Assembly (NCBI GenBank): GCA_946480175.1
Contig: CAMLIK010000010.1
Coordinates: forward strand, 1-50,551
Length of the DNA stretch: 50,551 nt
DNA from: an uncultured Gilliamella sp.
GTDB lineage: Bacteria; Pseudomonadota; Gammaproteobacteria; Enterobacterales; Orbaceae
Direction: 5' to 3'
In this document: positions 1 to 7,930 of the stretch, one piece after another
How positions within the stretch are numbered: the stretch's first letter is position 1
Layout: each line of letters starts with the position of its first letter
Made by a program: the position numbers and the translations under genes
Notes under the pieces: generated by a model
The model's database searches: none
The model's input: only the letters and a program-made list of their open reading frames with translations
Told to the model about the DNA's origin: nothing

Positions 1-287
1 GCCCAATAAGTTTAGCAATGGATTTAATCGGTGGAAAATGGAAAGGTGTAATCCTTTATTATTTACTTTCAGGGGAAAAACGATTTAGTGAGTTAAAGAT
101 ATTGGTTCCAGAAGTTACCGATATGACATTAAGCATTCAACTTAAAAAATTGGAACAAGATGGGCTTATTATTCGCCGTGTTTATGGCCAAAAACCACCA
201 CTTAAAGTGTTATATAAACTAACTCCACTTGGTGAAAAAGTTGGTCCCGCGCTTGAACAACTCTGTTTATGGGGTGAGGGAATTTAG
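1..287 (+). CDS. HxlR-family winged-helix transcriptional regulator, 5'-truncated by the window edge
   Basis: The reading frame is open to the left edge: in-frame codons before the first ATG (base 18) read P-I-S-L-A and continue into M-D-L-I-G-G-K-W-K, the classic start of the HxlR helix-turn-helix domain. The true start therefore lies outside the window. The visible part has the family order: GGKWKGVILYYLL (recognition region), KRFSELK, then LKKLEQDGLI and the wing segment RRVYGQKPPLKVLYKLTPLGE, ending in LCLWGEGI. HxlR proteins are small dimeric repressors or activators, often answering to reactive electrophiles or redox stress. Nothing here identifies the target, because the divergent or upstream gene it usually controls is not visible. 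Confidence 0.85.
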   Translation, partial: PISLAMDLIGGKWKGVILYYLLSGEKRFSELKILVPEVTDMTLSIQLKKLEQDGLIIRRVYGQKPPLKVLYKLTPLGEKVGPALEQLCLWGEGI

Positions 288-360
288 TTGTCATTTTTGC
301 CTTTTTAATTGTTAGTTTATTTGCAATGATTAATGATGAATTAAATTCTTACTCAAAAAA

Positions 361-390
361 TTTTGAGGAACGGGGTTTTTTAAGCCATAA
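361..390 (+). repeat. Dispersed intergenic repeat, copy 1
   Basis: The core TTGAGGAACGGGGTTTTT is shared exactly with copy 3 (about 49.18 kb) and, with two changes in the middle, with copy 2 (about 13.6 kb). This copy lies about 100 bases before serB in the sense orientation. The preceding bases form a short palindrome, CTCAAAA-aa-TTTTGAG (352-367), that is not kept in the other copies. Confidence 0.6.
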
Positions 391-486
391 AATTTAATCA
401 ATAACATCTTATCATCGTTACTTGGACAATCTTTGGCAGATATGGTAAATTCCGAATCTGTTTTGCACTTTTAAGACTCTCGAAAT

Positions 487-1461
487 ATGGCTTACACATT
501 AACCTATAGTGATCTCCCCGAAAATATACAATATTGGCAAGGTTTACCTTTATCTTTAAATGGTTGTGAAGTAGTTCCATTAGATTACAATGCCGGAAAA
601 ACCGGTTGGATTATTTATGGTAAAAAGTTAAATAAAACCTTGCTGTCAAAATTTCAAAGACAGTTGGCAATGCCGATGGTTGTGGTTTCTTCATGGAAAA
701 TTAAAACCTATCAAATTGTGCGTATTGCAGGGGTAATGCCGAAAAAAGCCAAATCAATTTCGTTAAGCTTAGGGATTGATGTTGCACCAATCGATAATTT
801 ACCAACCTTACATTCTCCAGGCTTATTGGTTATGGATATGGATTCAACCGCTATTGGTATTGAATGTATTGATGAGCTGGCAAAGCTACAAGGTGTTGGT
901 GAACAAGTTGCCGCGGTCACCGAGCTTGCTATGCGCGGTGAACTCGATTTTGCCACTAGCTTACGCAAACGCGTGGCAACTTTAAAAGGTGCAGAGCAAA
1001 CTATTTTAGATCAGGTAAAAGAGGGCTTACCATTAACCCCTGGATTAACTTATTTAGTTAAAGAGCTACATAAAAAAAATTGGCATGTTGCCATTGTTTC
1101 CGGGGGATTCACCTATTTTGCCAACCATTTAAAACAGAAGCTAAAACTAATAGATGCTCATGCTAATGAGTTAGAAATTAAAAAAGGTCAGTTAACTGGT
1201 AAAGTGATAGGGCAAATTGTTGATGCTAAATATAAAGCTCGAACGTTACAACAATTGGCGGCTTCTTTAGATATTCCGATTGAACAAACTGTTGCGATAG
1301 GTGATGGTGCCAATGATTTAATGATGATTAGAATTGCTGGACTTGGTGTTGCTTATCACGGCAAACCTAAAGTCGTTGAAAAAGCAAGAATTAGTATCAA
1401 TTATGCCGATTTGACTGGTTTATGGTGCATTTTATCTACCAGTTTATTAAGTGAAGGTTAG
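487..1461 (+). CDS. serB: Phosphoserine phosphatase SerB
   Basis: Last step of serine biosynthesis: hydrolyses O-phosphoserine to L-serine in the cytoplasm. The 324-residue product matches the enterobacterial length (322). An N-terminal ACT-like region (LPLSLNG, PLDYNAGKTGWIIYG) precedes the HAD phosphatase core. Its signature DMDST carries the nucleophile Asp117 and acid/base Asp119. HAD motif II is the SGGFT segment, and the Mg-binding motif is GDGANDL near residue 270. The ATG at 487 gives the expected N-terminus, though its ribosome site is weak. radA follows after only 9 bases and its ribosome site overlaps the serB stop, so the two are co-transcribed as in E. coli. Confidence 0.97.
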   Translation: MAYTLTYSDLPENIQYWQGLPLSLNGCEVVPLDYNAGKTGWIIYGKKLNKTLLSKFQRQLAMPMVVVSSWKIKTYQIVRIAGVMPKKAKSISLSLGIDVAPIDNLPTLHSPGLLVMDMDSTAIGIECIDELAKLQGVGEQVAAVTELAMRGELDFATSLRKRVATLKGAEQTILDQVKEGLPLTPGLTYLVKELHKKNWHVAIVSGGFTYFANHLKQKLKLIDAHANELEIKKGQLTGKVIGQIVDAKYKARTLQQLAASLDIPIEQTVAIGDGANDLMMIRIAGLGVAYHGKPKVVEKARISINYADLTGLWCILSTSLLSEG

Positions 1462-1470
1462 GAGAAAAAT

Positions 1471-2847
1471 TTGGCAAAAACCGTAAAGCGCGCTTATGTA
1501 TGTAATGATTGTGGCGCCGACTATCCTCGTTGGCAAGGTCAGTGTAGTGCTTGTCATGCTTGGAATACGATTACTGAAGTGAGGTTAGCTAGTACCTCAT
1601 CACGCAATGATCGATTAACCGGTTATGCTGGTGGTGCCGGGCAAACTAAAATCCAAAAATTATCTGAAATTAGTTTAGAGGCTTTACCTCGGTTTTCAAC
1701 TGGATTTTCTGAATTTGACCGCGTACTTGGCGGTGGTGTGGTACCAGGTAGTGCTATCTTAATTGGTGGTAATCCTGGTGCCGGTAAAAGTACTTTGTTA
1801 TTGCAAACAATGAGTAAATTGTCTGCACAAATGAATACACTCTATGTTACTGGTGAAGAGTCATTGCAACAAGTGGCAATGCGTGCCCATCGTTTAGGTT
1901 TACCTACTGATAATATTAATATGTTGTCTGAAACCAGTATCGAGCAGATCTGTTTATTGGCCGAACAATCTCAACCAAAATTAATGGTTATCGATTCAAT
2001 TCAAGTGATGCATCTTGCTGATATCCAATCTTCGCCAGGCAGTGTGGCACAAGTTCGTGAAACAGCAGCTTATTTAACCCGGTTTGCCAAAACCAAAGGA
2101 ATTGCCATTATCATGGTTGGCCATGTGACTAAAGATGGTTCGCTGGCTGGTCCTAAAGTCCTTGAACACTGTATTGACTGCTCGATTTTACTTGATGGTG
2201 ATGCGGATTCTCGATTTCGTACTTTGCGTAGCCATAAAAATCGGTTTGGAGCGGTAAATGAACTAGGTGTGTTTGCCATGACTGAACAAGGCTTGAAAGA
2301 GGTTAGTAATCCGTCAGCAATCTTTTTAAGTCGTGGTGAAGAGATGTTATCTGGTAGTTCAGTAATGGTGCTGTGGGAAGGCACTCGGCCCTTATTAGTT
2401 GAGATCCAAGCATTAGTTGATCACTCTGTTTATGGTAATCCAAGGCGAGTAACTGTCGGGCTTGATCAGAACCGATTGGCACTGTTATTGGCTGTTTTAC
2501 ATCGTCATGGTGGTTTACAAATGGCCGATCAGGATATTTTTGTTAATGTTGTCGGTGGGGTAAAAGTAACTGAAACGAGCGCTGATCTAGCATTAATTGC
2601 CGCATTGGTATCGAGTTTTCGCAATCGGCCTTTACCACAGGATGTGGTAATTTTTGGTGAAATAGGATTAGGTGGTGAAATCCGACCGGTACCAAGTGGT
2701 CAAGAGCGTATTTCAGAAGCGGCTAAACATGGCTTTAAAAAAGCGATAGTACCTATTGCCAATATGCCGAAAAAGAAACCAGAAAATATGCAGATCTTTG
2801 CGGTTAAGAAAGTATCTGAAGCACTAGATATTTTAAGTGATTTGTAA
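1471..2847 (+). CDS. radA: DNA repair protein RadA (RecA-like branch-migration ATPase)
   Basis: RadA (Sms) is a DnaB-like helicase/ATPase that drives branch migration during recombinational repair. The 458-residue sequence shows an N-terminal four-cysteine zinc finger (CNDCG at about residue 11 and CSACH at about 27). Walker A GNPGAGKST lies near residue 100, the RadA-specific KNRFG motif near 255, and a C-terminal Lon-protease-like domain follows (ADLALIAALVSSFRNRPL, GEIGLGGEIR). The start is TTG at 1471, preceded by a strong TTAGGAGAA site that contains the serB stop codon, so translation of the two genes is probably coupled. No alternative ATG fits the zinc finger. Confidence 0.97.
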   Translation: MAKTVKRAYVCNDCGADYPRWQGQCSACHAWNTITEVRLASTSSRNDRLTGYAGGAGQTKIQKLSEISLEALPRFSTGFSEFDRVLGGGVVPGSAILIGGNPGAGKSTLLLQTMSKLSAQMNTLYVTGEESLQQVAMRAHRLGLPTDNINMLSETSIEQICLLAEQSQPKLMVIDSIQVMHLADIQSSPGSVAQVRETAAYLTRFAKTKGIAIIMVGHVTKDGSLAGPKVLEHCIDCSILLDGDADSRFRTLRSHKNRFGAVNELGVFAMTEQGLKEVSNPSAIFLSRGEEMLSGSSVMVLWEGTRPLLVEIQALVDHSVYGNPRRVTVGLDQNRLALLLAVLHRHGGLQMADQDIFVNVVGGVKVTETSADLALIAALVSSFRNRPLPQDVVIFGEIGLGGEIRPVPSGQERISEAAKHGFKKAIVPIANMPKKKPENMQIFAVKKVSEALDILSDL

Positions 2848-2867
2848 GGCTTTTCTTGCTGAAAATA

Positions 2868-2919
2868 TTCCGCCGATTTAATTCTGCAATTTAATCTTAG
2901 AATTTAATTATCGGCGGAA
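2868..2919. terminator. Inverted repeat between convergent radA and ppnN, probable bidirectional terminator
   Basis: Perfect 10-bp arms TTCCGCCGAT (2868-2877) and ATCGGCGGAA (2910-2919) enclose an AT-rich stretch that can pair further (AATTCT with AGAATT). The GC-rich arms stand out in AT-rich DNA, and the position between converging stop codons fits a shared terminator. T-runs are short on both sides. Confidence 0.65.
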
Positions 2920-2941
2920 AAGAAGTTATTTAATTTTAGCG

Positions 2942-4318
2942 TTAATAACAAATTTCATAACAAGGTTGGTAAGCACTACCTCCAGGTAGCTTCATACGGT
3001 CTTGTTTTACATAGCTAAGTAGTAAATTATCTAATTGTTTCATAATCTCTGGATCACCTTGTAACTTATAGCGTCCATGTTCGGCAATTTGCTTCATACC
3101 GAATTCTTTTACATTACCGGCTACGATACCTGAGAAAGCTCGACGTAAGTCAGCTGCTAACATTTCAACAGGTTGATTTTTATGTAGATTAAGTGATGCC
3201 ATATTTTCATGGGTTGGTTCAAATGGATGCTGTAATGATTCATCGATTTTAAGTAACCAGTTAAATCCGTAAGCATCTCCAGTTGCTAAACGTGATGATT
3301 TAACCTGTTTGACGCCATGTTTCATGATGCGAGCGACTTGTTCCGGCGAATCAATGATAATTTCATACAGTTTAGTCGCTTCTTCACCTAAGGTGTTACG
3401 GATAAATTGGTCAATTGCAGCAAAATAATCTTCACACTCTTTGGGACCAGTTAAAATAATTGGTAAAGTTTGATTTTTATTAGCTGGATTGAGCATAATC
3501 CCCAAAATATAAAGCAATTCTTCCGCAGTACCTGGGCCTCCAGGAAAGATAACGATACCATGTGCCATACGCACAAAGGCTTCAAGTCTTTTTTCAATAT
3601 CCGGCATAATAATAAGTTCATTAACCAGTGCATTTGGTGGCTCTGCGGCAATAATGGATGGTTCGGTCATACCAATAAAACGACTATCTTTGATACGTTG
3701 TTGTGCATGACCAACAGCAGCACCTTTCATCGGGGCTTCCATAATTCCCGGACCACATCCAGTACAGATATTTAGTTCACGTAGCCCTAGTTGCATACCA
3801 ACTTGACGAGCATAATAATATTCGTTCTCGTTGATAGAATGGCCTCCCCAACAAACAATTAGGTTAGGTTCTTCACCAACATGTAGCGCATTGGCATTAC
3901 GTAGAATAGAAAAAACAAGATTAGTAATATAATAGGAGCGATCTTTTTCAAGCTTCTCGTTAGGTACCAAATGTTTAATCGCAATAATTTGGCCATTTAA
4001 AAAAAGAATATCACGTAAAACAGCAAACAGATTGGCTTGAATTGAGCGAATGATTCGTTTATCAACAAATGCACTTTCGGGCGCATTAATCAGTTCTAAT
4101 TTGACACCACGCTCTTTGCTGATAACGTTAATTTCGAAGGATTTAAATCTATCCAATAATTCTTGGGTATTATCTGTTTTACTGCCCGCATTAAGAGTGG
4201 CCAATGAACAATTTCTATATAATTGATAAAGTTCGCTATTTGCCGACTTTTTTAAAATATCGACTTCTGCTTGCGCAAGTAAATCCATTGATCCTAATGG
4301 ACTAATATGGGTAATCAT
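2942..4318 (-). CDS. ppnN: Nucleotide 5'-monophosphate nucleosidase PpnN (YgdH, LOG family)
   Basis: PpnN hydrolyses the N-glycosidic bond of purine and pyrimidine nucleoside monophosphates, releasing base plus ribose 5-phosphate; in E. coli it is stimulated by (p)ppGpp. The product closely parallels the 454-residue E. coli protein from [12 protein letters not shown] to the C-terminal CYEIC. The lysine-decarboxylase-like (LOG) core shows [16 protein letters not shown] and the phosphate-binding [13 protein letters not shown] motif. The reading frame opens 12 bases earlier, but the second Met (4318) matches the family start and has a GGAGG site six bases upstream, so it is used here. Single gene, convergent with radA. 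Confidence 0.95.
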   Translation of the reverse strand: MITHISPLGSMDLLAQAEVDILKKSANSELYQLYRNCSLATLNAGSKTDNTQELLDRFKSFEINVISKERGVKLELINAPESAFVDKRIIRSIQANLFAVLRDILFLNGQIIAIKHLVPNEKLEKDRSYYITNLVFSILRNANALHVGEEPNLIVCWGGHSINENEYYYARQVGMQLGLRELNICTGCGPGIMEAPMKGAAVGHAQQRIKDSRFIGMTEPSIIAAEPPNALVNELIIMPDIEKRLEAFVRMAHGIVIFPGGPGTAEELLYILGIMLNPANKNQTLPIILTGPKECEDYFAAIDQFIRNTLGEEATKLYEIIIDSPEQVARIMKHGVKQVKSSRLATGDAYGFNWLLKIDESLQHPFEPTHENMASLNLHKNQPVEMLAADLRRAFSGIVAGNVKEFGMKQIAEHGRYKLQGDPEIMKQLDNLLLSYVKQDRMKLPGGSAYQPCYEICY

Positions 4319-4672
4319 CACAACCTCCATTTGACGGTTTTATCGACAAAAAATCATTATATATTCAAACAGAATAAAAAATAAGTAAATCTGATAATAA
4401 CCTAATTTATCAATTAAATTAATTTAACATGAAAATATGTAACTATTTTTTCAAATAGAATTTTTCAATATTACATTAACCAATGATTTAAATATCATTG
4501 TAGTAAAAAATTATCGCAATTTTAGTTATTAAATTACCTGATTGGCTTAGCGTTATCGATACTGAGTATATTAATAACCGTGTAGGATCTTAGATAAAAA
4601 TAAATTGTTTTTTATTAGATTGATATTAAATAATTGTCCATAGTCAAAAAATAAACGCTATGCTAGACTAAA
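4319..4672. other. AT-rich intergenic gap before moaA
   Basis: Divergent gap between ppnN and moaA. It must contain the ppnN promoter, and near 4655-4670 a possible extended -10 (TGCTAGACT) for moaA. I saw no convincing small gene or RNA in it apart from the leader structure annotated separately. Confidence 0.4.
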
Positions 4673-4767
4673 CCAAACTCTGAAGCTACTTTGCCTAAGT
4701 GATAATATTATTCATATGGTAATTTAGCCGCGGTATAGCTCAGAAATGGCTATGCTTCCCGATTTGG
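4673..4767 (+). promoter_or_regulatory. Structured moaA leader, candidate molybdenum-cofactor (Moco) riboswitch
   Basis: CCAAA (4673-4677) can pair with TTTGG (4763-4767), closing an element of about 95 nucleotides directly before moaA. Inside it are ACTT/AAGT around 4689 and a 7-bp stem GTATAGC (4733-4739) with GCTATGC (4749-4755) around a nine-base loop. In E. coli and many gammaproteobacteria the moa leader carries a Moco-responsive RNA of similar size and place. I could not align this to the family model, so the identity rests on position and folding potential. Confidence 0.4.
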
Positions 4768-4787
4768 ATAAGGTGTTTATTATATAT

Positions 4788-5762
4788 ATGCAATTAGTTG
4801 ATAATTATCAACGTCGATTCCAATATTTGCGCTTATCGATTACTGAACTTTGCAATTTTCAGTGCCAATATTGTTTACCTAATGGATATCGACCTAATAA
4901 AGATCATAAATTTTTATCGTTAAATGAAATTGATAATGTCATATCAACATTTACCGAACTTGGTGTGCATAAAATTCGCTTAACTGGTGGCGAACCGACT
5001 TTGCGTCGAGATTTTATGGATATTTTGTCAATTATTTCGGCTTACCCAAGTATTAAACAATTGGCAATTACCACCAATGGCTCACGATTATTAAAAAATG
5101 TCCATTATTGGCAACAAGCTGGGCTTAACGCTATTAATATTAGTATTGATAGTTTTTCTCCTTATATTTTTAAACGAATAACAGGCCAAGACAAACTCCA
5201 AGAGTTAATGCAAGGAGTTGAAAAATCATTAGATGTTGGTATTGAGAAAGTTAAAATTAATACCGTTCTAATGAAAAATATGAATGATCATCTGAGTGAT
5301 TATTTAGCTTGGATTAAACACCGACCAGTAGAATTACGTTTTATTGAGTTGATGGAGACAACCGAAAACCGTCAGTTATTTAATCACTATCATTTAGCTG
5401 GTCAAGCGATGGAGTCTCAACTTATTGAGCAAGGTTGGCAGTTACAAGCAAAAGAGGCATTATCTGGTCCTGCTAAAGTTTATGCTCATAGTGATTATAA
5501 AGGTAAAATTGGTTTAATTATGCCTTATTCGCAGGATTTTTGTAAAAGTTGCAACCGATTACGAGTTTCATCGCTTGGTAAATTATATTATTGTCTTTTT
5601 GGTGATGCAGCTGTTGATTTACGGGATTTGCTAAACAGTCCAGAACAGAAAGCACAACTTAAGGCACGTGTATTAGCTTCGCTATCAATAAAACCGGAAA
5701 AACATTTATTACATGAGCATAATCTAGGCATTACACCTAATTTATCTTATATCGGTGGTTAA
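4788..5762 (+). CDS. moaA: GTP 3',8-cyclase MoaA (molybdopterin biosynthesis, radical SAM)
   Basis: Catalyses the first step of molybdenum cofactor synthesis, turning GTP into 3',8-cyclo-GTP with two Fe-S clusters. The radical-SAM motif is CNFQCQYC near the N-terminus, followed by RLTGGEPTLR. The second cluster is formed by C-terminal cysteines (DFCKSCNRLR and YYCLFG). The family C-terminus ends in the conserved GG needed for activity (NLSYIGG). The frame opens at 4746, but those codons lie inside the structured leader and have no family match; ATG 4788 gives the usual MQLVDNYQRRF start. No moaB, C, D or E lies next to it. The last 21 bases overlap gluQ on the other strand. Confidence 0.94.
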   Translation: MQLVDNYQRRFQYLRLSITELCNFQCQYCLPNGYRPNKDHKFLSLNEIDNVISTFTELGVHKIRLTGGEPTLRRDFMDILSIISAYPSIKQLAITTNGSRLLKNVHYWQQAGLNAINISIDSFSPYIFKRITGQDKLQELMQGVEKSLDVGIEKVKINTVLMKNMNDHLSDYLAWIKHRPVELRFIELMETTENRQLFNHYHLAGQAMESQLIEQGWQLQAKEALSGPAKVYAHSDYKGKIGLIMPYSQDFCKSCNRLRVSSLGKLYYCLFGDAAVDLRDLLNSPEQKAQLKARVLASLSIKPEKHLLHEHNLGITPNLSYIGG

Positions 5763-6632
5763 CACTTGGTTTTGTTTCGGTACTTGGTTAATTTTCCAGT
5801 GAGTGATTGCCCAATCTAATAACTGTGTTTGTGAGGCATCTTGCCAATTGTTTGGCAATTGTTGACCTAAAAATTGTAGTGCTTGTGCAGTTAATAAATT
5901 CGCTTTTTTACTATCAATCGGGCTAGCATGGTTCTGTTTTGACAGTTTATTACCATGATTATCTAAAGCCAATGGTAAATGGCAGTAATTAGGAATAGTA
6001 AAATTAAATAATCGATAAAGCGAAATTTGTTTAGCGGTCACCGGCAGTAGATCAGCGCCGCGAACAATTTCAGTTATTCCTTGATAATTATCATCCAATA
6101 CTACAACTAAATTATAAGCAAATAGCCCATCTTTGCGATGAATAATAAAATCCTCTAAAGCATTAGCGGAATCAATAGTTTGTTGACCACGAATTTTATC
6201 AATGAAAGAAAAAACTGGCTGACTTTGCTTTAATCGAATAGCACATTGCTGTTGGTTAGTTGATGCTAACTGTCGCTCACGACAAAAGCCATCATATATC
6301 CCATTGCTAAGATTATGGATCCTTTGTCTGGTACAATCACAATAATAAGCTTTTTGCTGAGTAATGAGCGATTGTAATACGGCTCGATAACGCTCACTAC
6401 AATTTGATTGATATAAAACTTGGTCATCCCAATACAGCTCGAAAGCCTCTAAGGTTTTTAATATTAACGATGCGGCGCCTTTGACTTGCCGTGGTGGGTC
6501 AATATCTTCAATGCGAACAAGCCACTTACCAAAATTGGCTTTGGCTTGTAAGTAACTACCGAGAGCCGTCACCAATGAACCAAAATGTAATGGTCCAGAT
6601 GGTGAGGGGGCAAAACGACCAATATATTGCAT
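5742..6632 (-). CDS. gluQ: Glutamyl-Q tRNA(Asp) synthetase GluQRS
   Basis: A shortened glutamyl-tRNA synthetase paralogue that attaches glutamate to the queuosine base at position 34 of tRNA(Asp). It has the catalytic domain only: a HIGH-like FAPSPSGPLHFGSL at residues 7-20, a zinc-binding segment YYCDCTRQRI with a downstream Cys (GFCRER), and KLSKQNH as the KMSKS-equivalent. It is 296 residues long and lacks the anticodon-binding half, as expected for the family. It lies 35 bases downstream of dksA, the same pairing as in E. coli, so it is probably read from the dksA promoter. The 3' end overlaps moaA by 21 bases in convergent orientation. Confidence 0.95.
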   Translation of the reverse strand: MQYIGRFAPSPSGPLHFGSLVTALGSYLQAKANFGKWLVRIEDIDPPRQVKGAASLILKTLEAFELYWDDQVLYQSNCSERYRAVLQSLITQQKAYYCDCTRQRIHNLSNGIYDGFCRERQLASTNQQQCAIRLKQSQPVFSFIDKIRGQQTIDSANALEDFIIHRKDGLFAYNLVVVLDDNYQGITEIVRGADLLPVTAKQISLYRLFNFTIPNYCHLPLALDNHGNKLSKQNHASPIDSKKANLLTAQALQFLGQQLPNNWQDASQTQLLDWAITHWKINQVPKQNQVLTTDIR

Positions 6633-6667
6633 GGGCGTATTGAATAAAACAACGGTTTAAATGGAAA

Positions 6668-7123
6668 TTACATACCCATTTGTTTTTCACGAAGTTCAGC
6701 TAATGTTTTGCAATCAATACATAAATCAGCTGTCGGTCTTGCTTCTAAACGACGAATACCAATTTCAATACCGCATGATTCACAAAAACCAAAATCATCG
6801 GTTTCAATTTTCTTTAATGTCTTTTCAATTTTTTTGATCAATTTGCGTTCCCTGTCACGCGCTCTTAATTCTAAGCTAAACTCTTCTTCTTGAGTTGCGC
6901 GGTCAGCCGGATCTGGGAAATTTGCAGCCTCATCTTGCATGTGAGAAACTGTTTTACCCATTTCACCTTGTAACTGTGACAGCCATGCTTCTAAGATAAG
7001 TTTGAAATGTTTTAATTGCTTAGGATTCATATACTCTTCATCTTTTGCCTCTTTATAAGGCTCAAGCCCAGCAATAGCAAGCAGGCTAAGAGAAGATGTA
7101 TTTACTTTTTGCTCCTTTTTCAC
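6668..7123 (-). CDS. dksA: RNA polymerase-binding transcription factor DksA
   Basis: DksA enters the RNA polymerase secondary channel and works with ppGpp in the stringent response. The 151-residue protein has the coiled-coil region with the acidic tip segment [12 protein letters not shown], in which the DxxDxA residues act on polymerase. A C-terminal four-cysteine zinc finger follows (CESCG and CIDCK). Length and sequence match E. coli DksA closely. It is the first gene before gluQ; folK lies 136 bases upstream on the same strand. Confidence 0.97.
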   Translation of the reverse strand: MKKEQKVNTSSLSLLAIAGLEPYKEAKDEEYMNPKQLKHFKLILEAWLSQLQGEMGKTVSHMQDEAANFPDPADRATQEEEFSLELRARDRERKLIKKIEKTLKKIETDDFGFCESCGIEIGIRRLEARPTADLCIDCKTLAELREKQMGM

Positions 7124-7259
7124 AGCAATCCCCCTTAAGTACAGATTATTTGCGAGCGGTAAACTATAGCAATAATTTAGCCTTTGGCAAATTTTTTTTA
7201 TTATTTTTTTTGAGCCAAAAGTGCAGAATATTACAACTATATGTTATTAATAAGATTAA

Positions 7260-7745
7260 TTATTCGTCCCATTTTTTTAACTCATTTATAGGACATTTTG
7301 GAATTAAATTAAACAGCTTATCGTTATCAGGTAATATCAGATCAGGTGAAATATCAAATAAAGGATAAAGCACAAATTCTCTCTTTTTCATATGATAGTG
7401 TGGTATGGTAAGCCTTTCTGTATCTATAACTAAGTCATCATATAACAATATATCTAAATCTAATGTTCTTGCCCCCCAGCGATTTTCTTTACGGACTCTA
7501 CCTTGTGACTTCTCAATGGCTTGTAAATGATCTAATAGTGCTATTGGTGTCAGAGACGTGGTTAATTTGATGACTGCATTGAGATAATCATCTTGATCTT
7601 GTGGTCCCAATGGTTTGCTACGATAAAATGGCGAAATATCAGAAACAACTGTTTCAGGTAATTGTTTTAAGGCCGCAATAGCTTGATTAGCTTGCTCTAA
7701 TGGATTGTTAAGATTACTGCCTAAGGCAATATAACAAATTGACAT
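7260..7745 (-). CDS. folK: Hydroxymethyl-dihydropterin pyrophosphokinase FolK
   Basis: Transfers pyrophosphate from ATP to 6-hydroxymethyl-7,8-dihydropterin in folate synthesis. The 161-residue protein begins IALGSNLNNP, carries SPFYRSKPLGPQDQDDYLNA, and has the HPPK signature RWGARTLDLDILLY followed by LTIPHYHMKKREFVLYPL. In E. coli the order is dksA-gluQ-pcnB-folK; here pcnB is absent from between folK and dksA-gluQ. The gene may share a transcript with dksA, but the 136-base gap leaves room for a separate dksA promoter. Confidence 0.96.
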   Translation of the reverse strand: MSICYIALGSNLNNPLEQANQAIAALKQLPETVVSDISPFYRSKPLGPQDQDDYLNAVIKLTTSLTPIALLDHLQAIEKSQGRVRKENRWGARTLDLDILLYDDLVIDTERLTIPHYHMKKREFVLYPLFDISPDLILPDNDKLFNLIPKCPINELKKWDE

Positions 7746-7930
7746 AATTAGATGTATTTTTGTAATGTTAAAAGGTAGCGATATCTTAGCATATAAAATA
7801 TGTTATCTAGCTATATTGGTTAATAATGATTATTTCGAGTTATTAACATATAGCGATATAATCTTTTCATCGAATATTTATTATCCACTATTGGCTCAAT
7901 ATGTTATTGAGATTTAGATGAGAGTTTATA

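Noticed and set aside
4746-4787. Upstream extension of moaA giving 14 extra residues
   Set aside because: It runs through the structured leader, has no counterpart in MoaA proteins, and the ATG at 4788 gives the family N-terminus.
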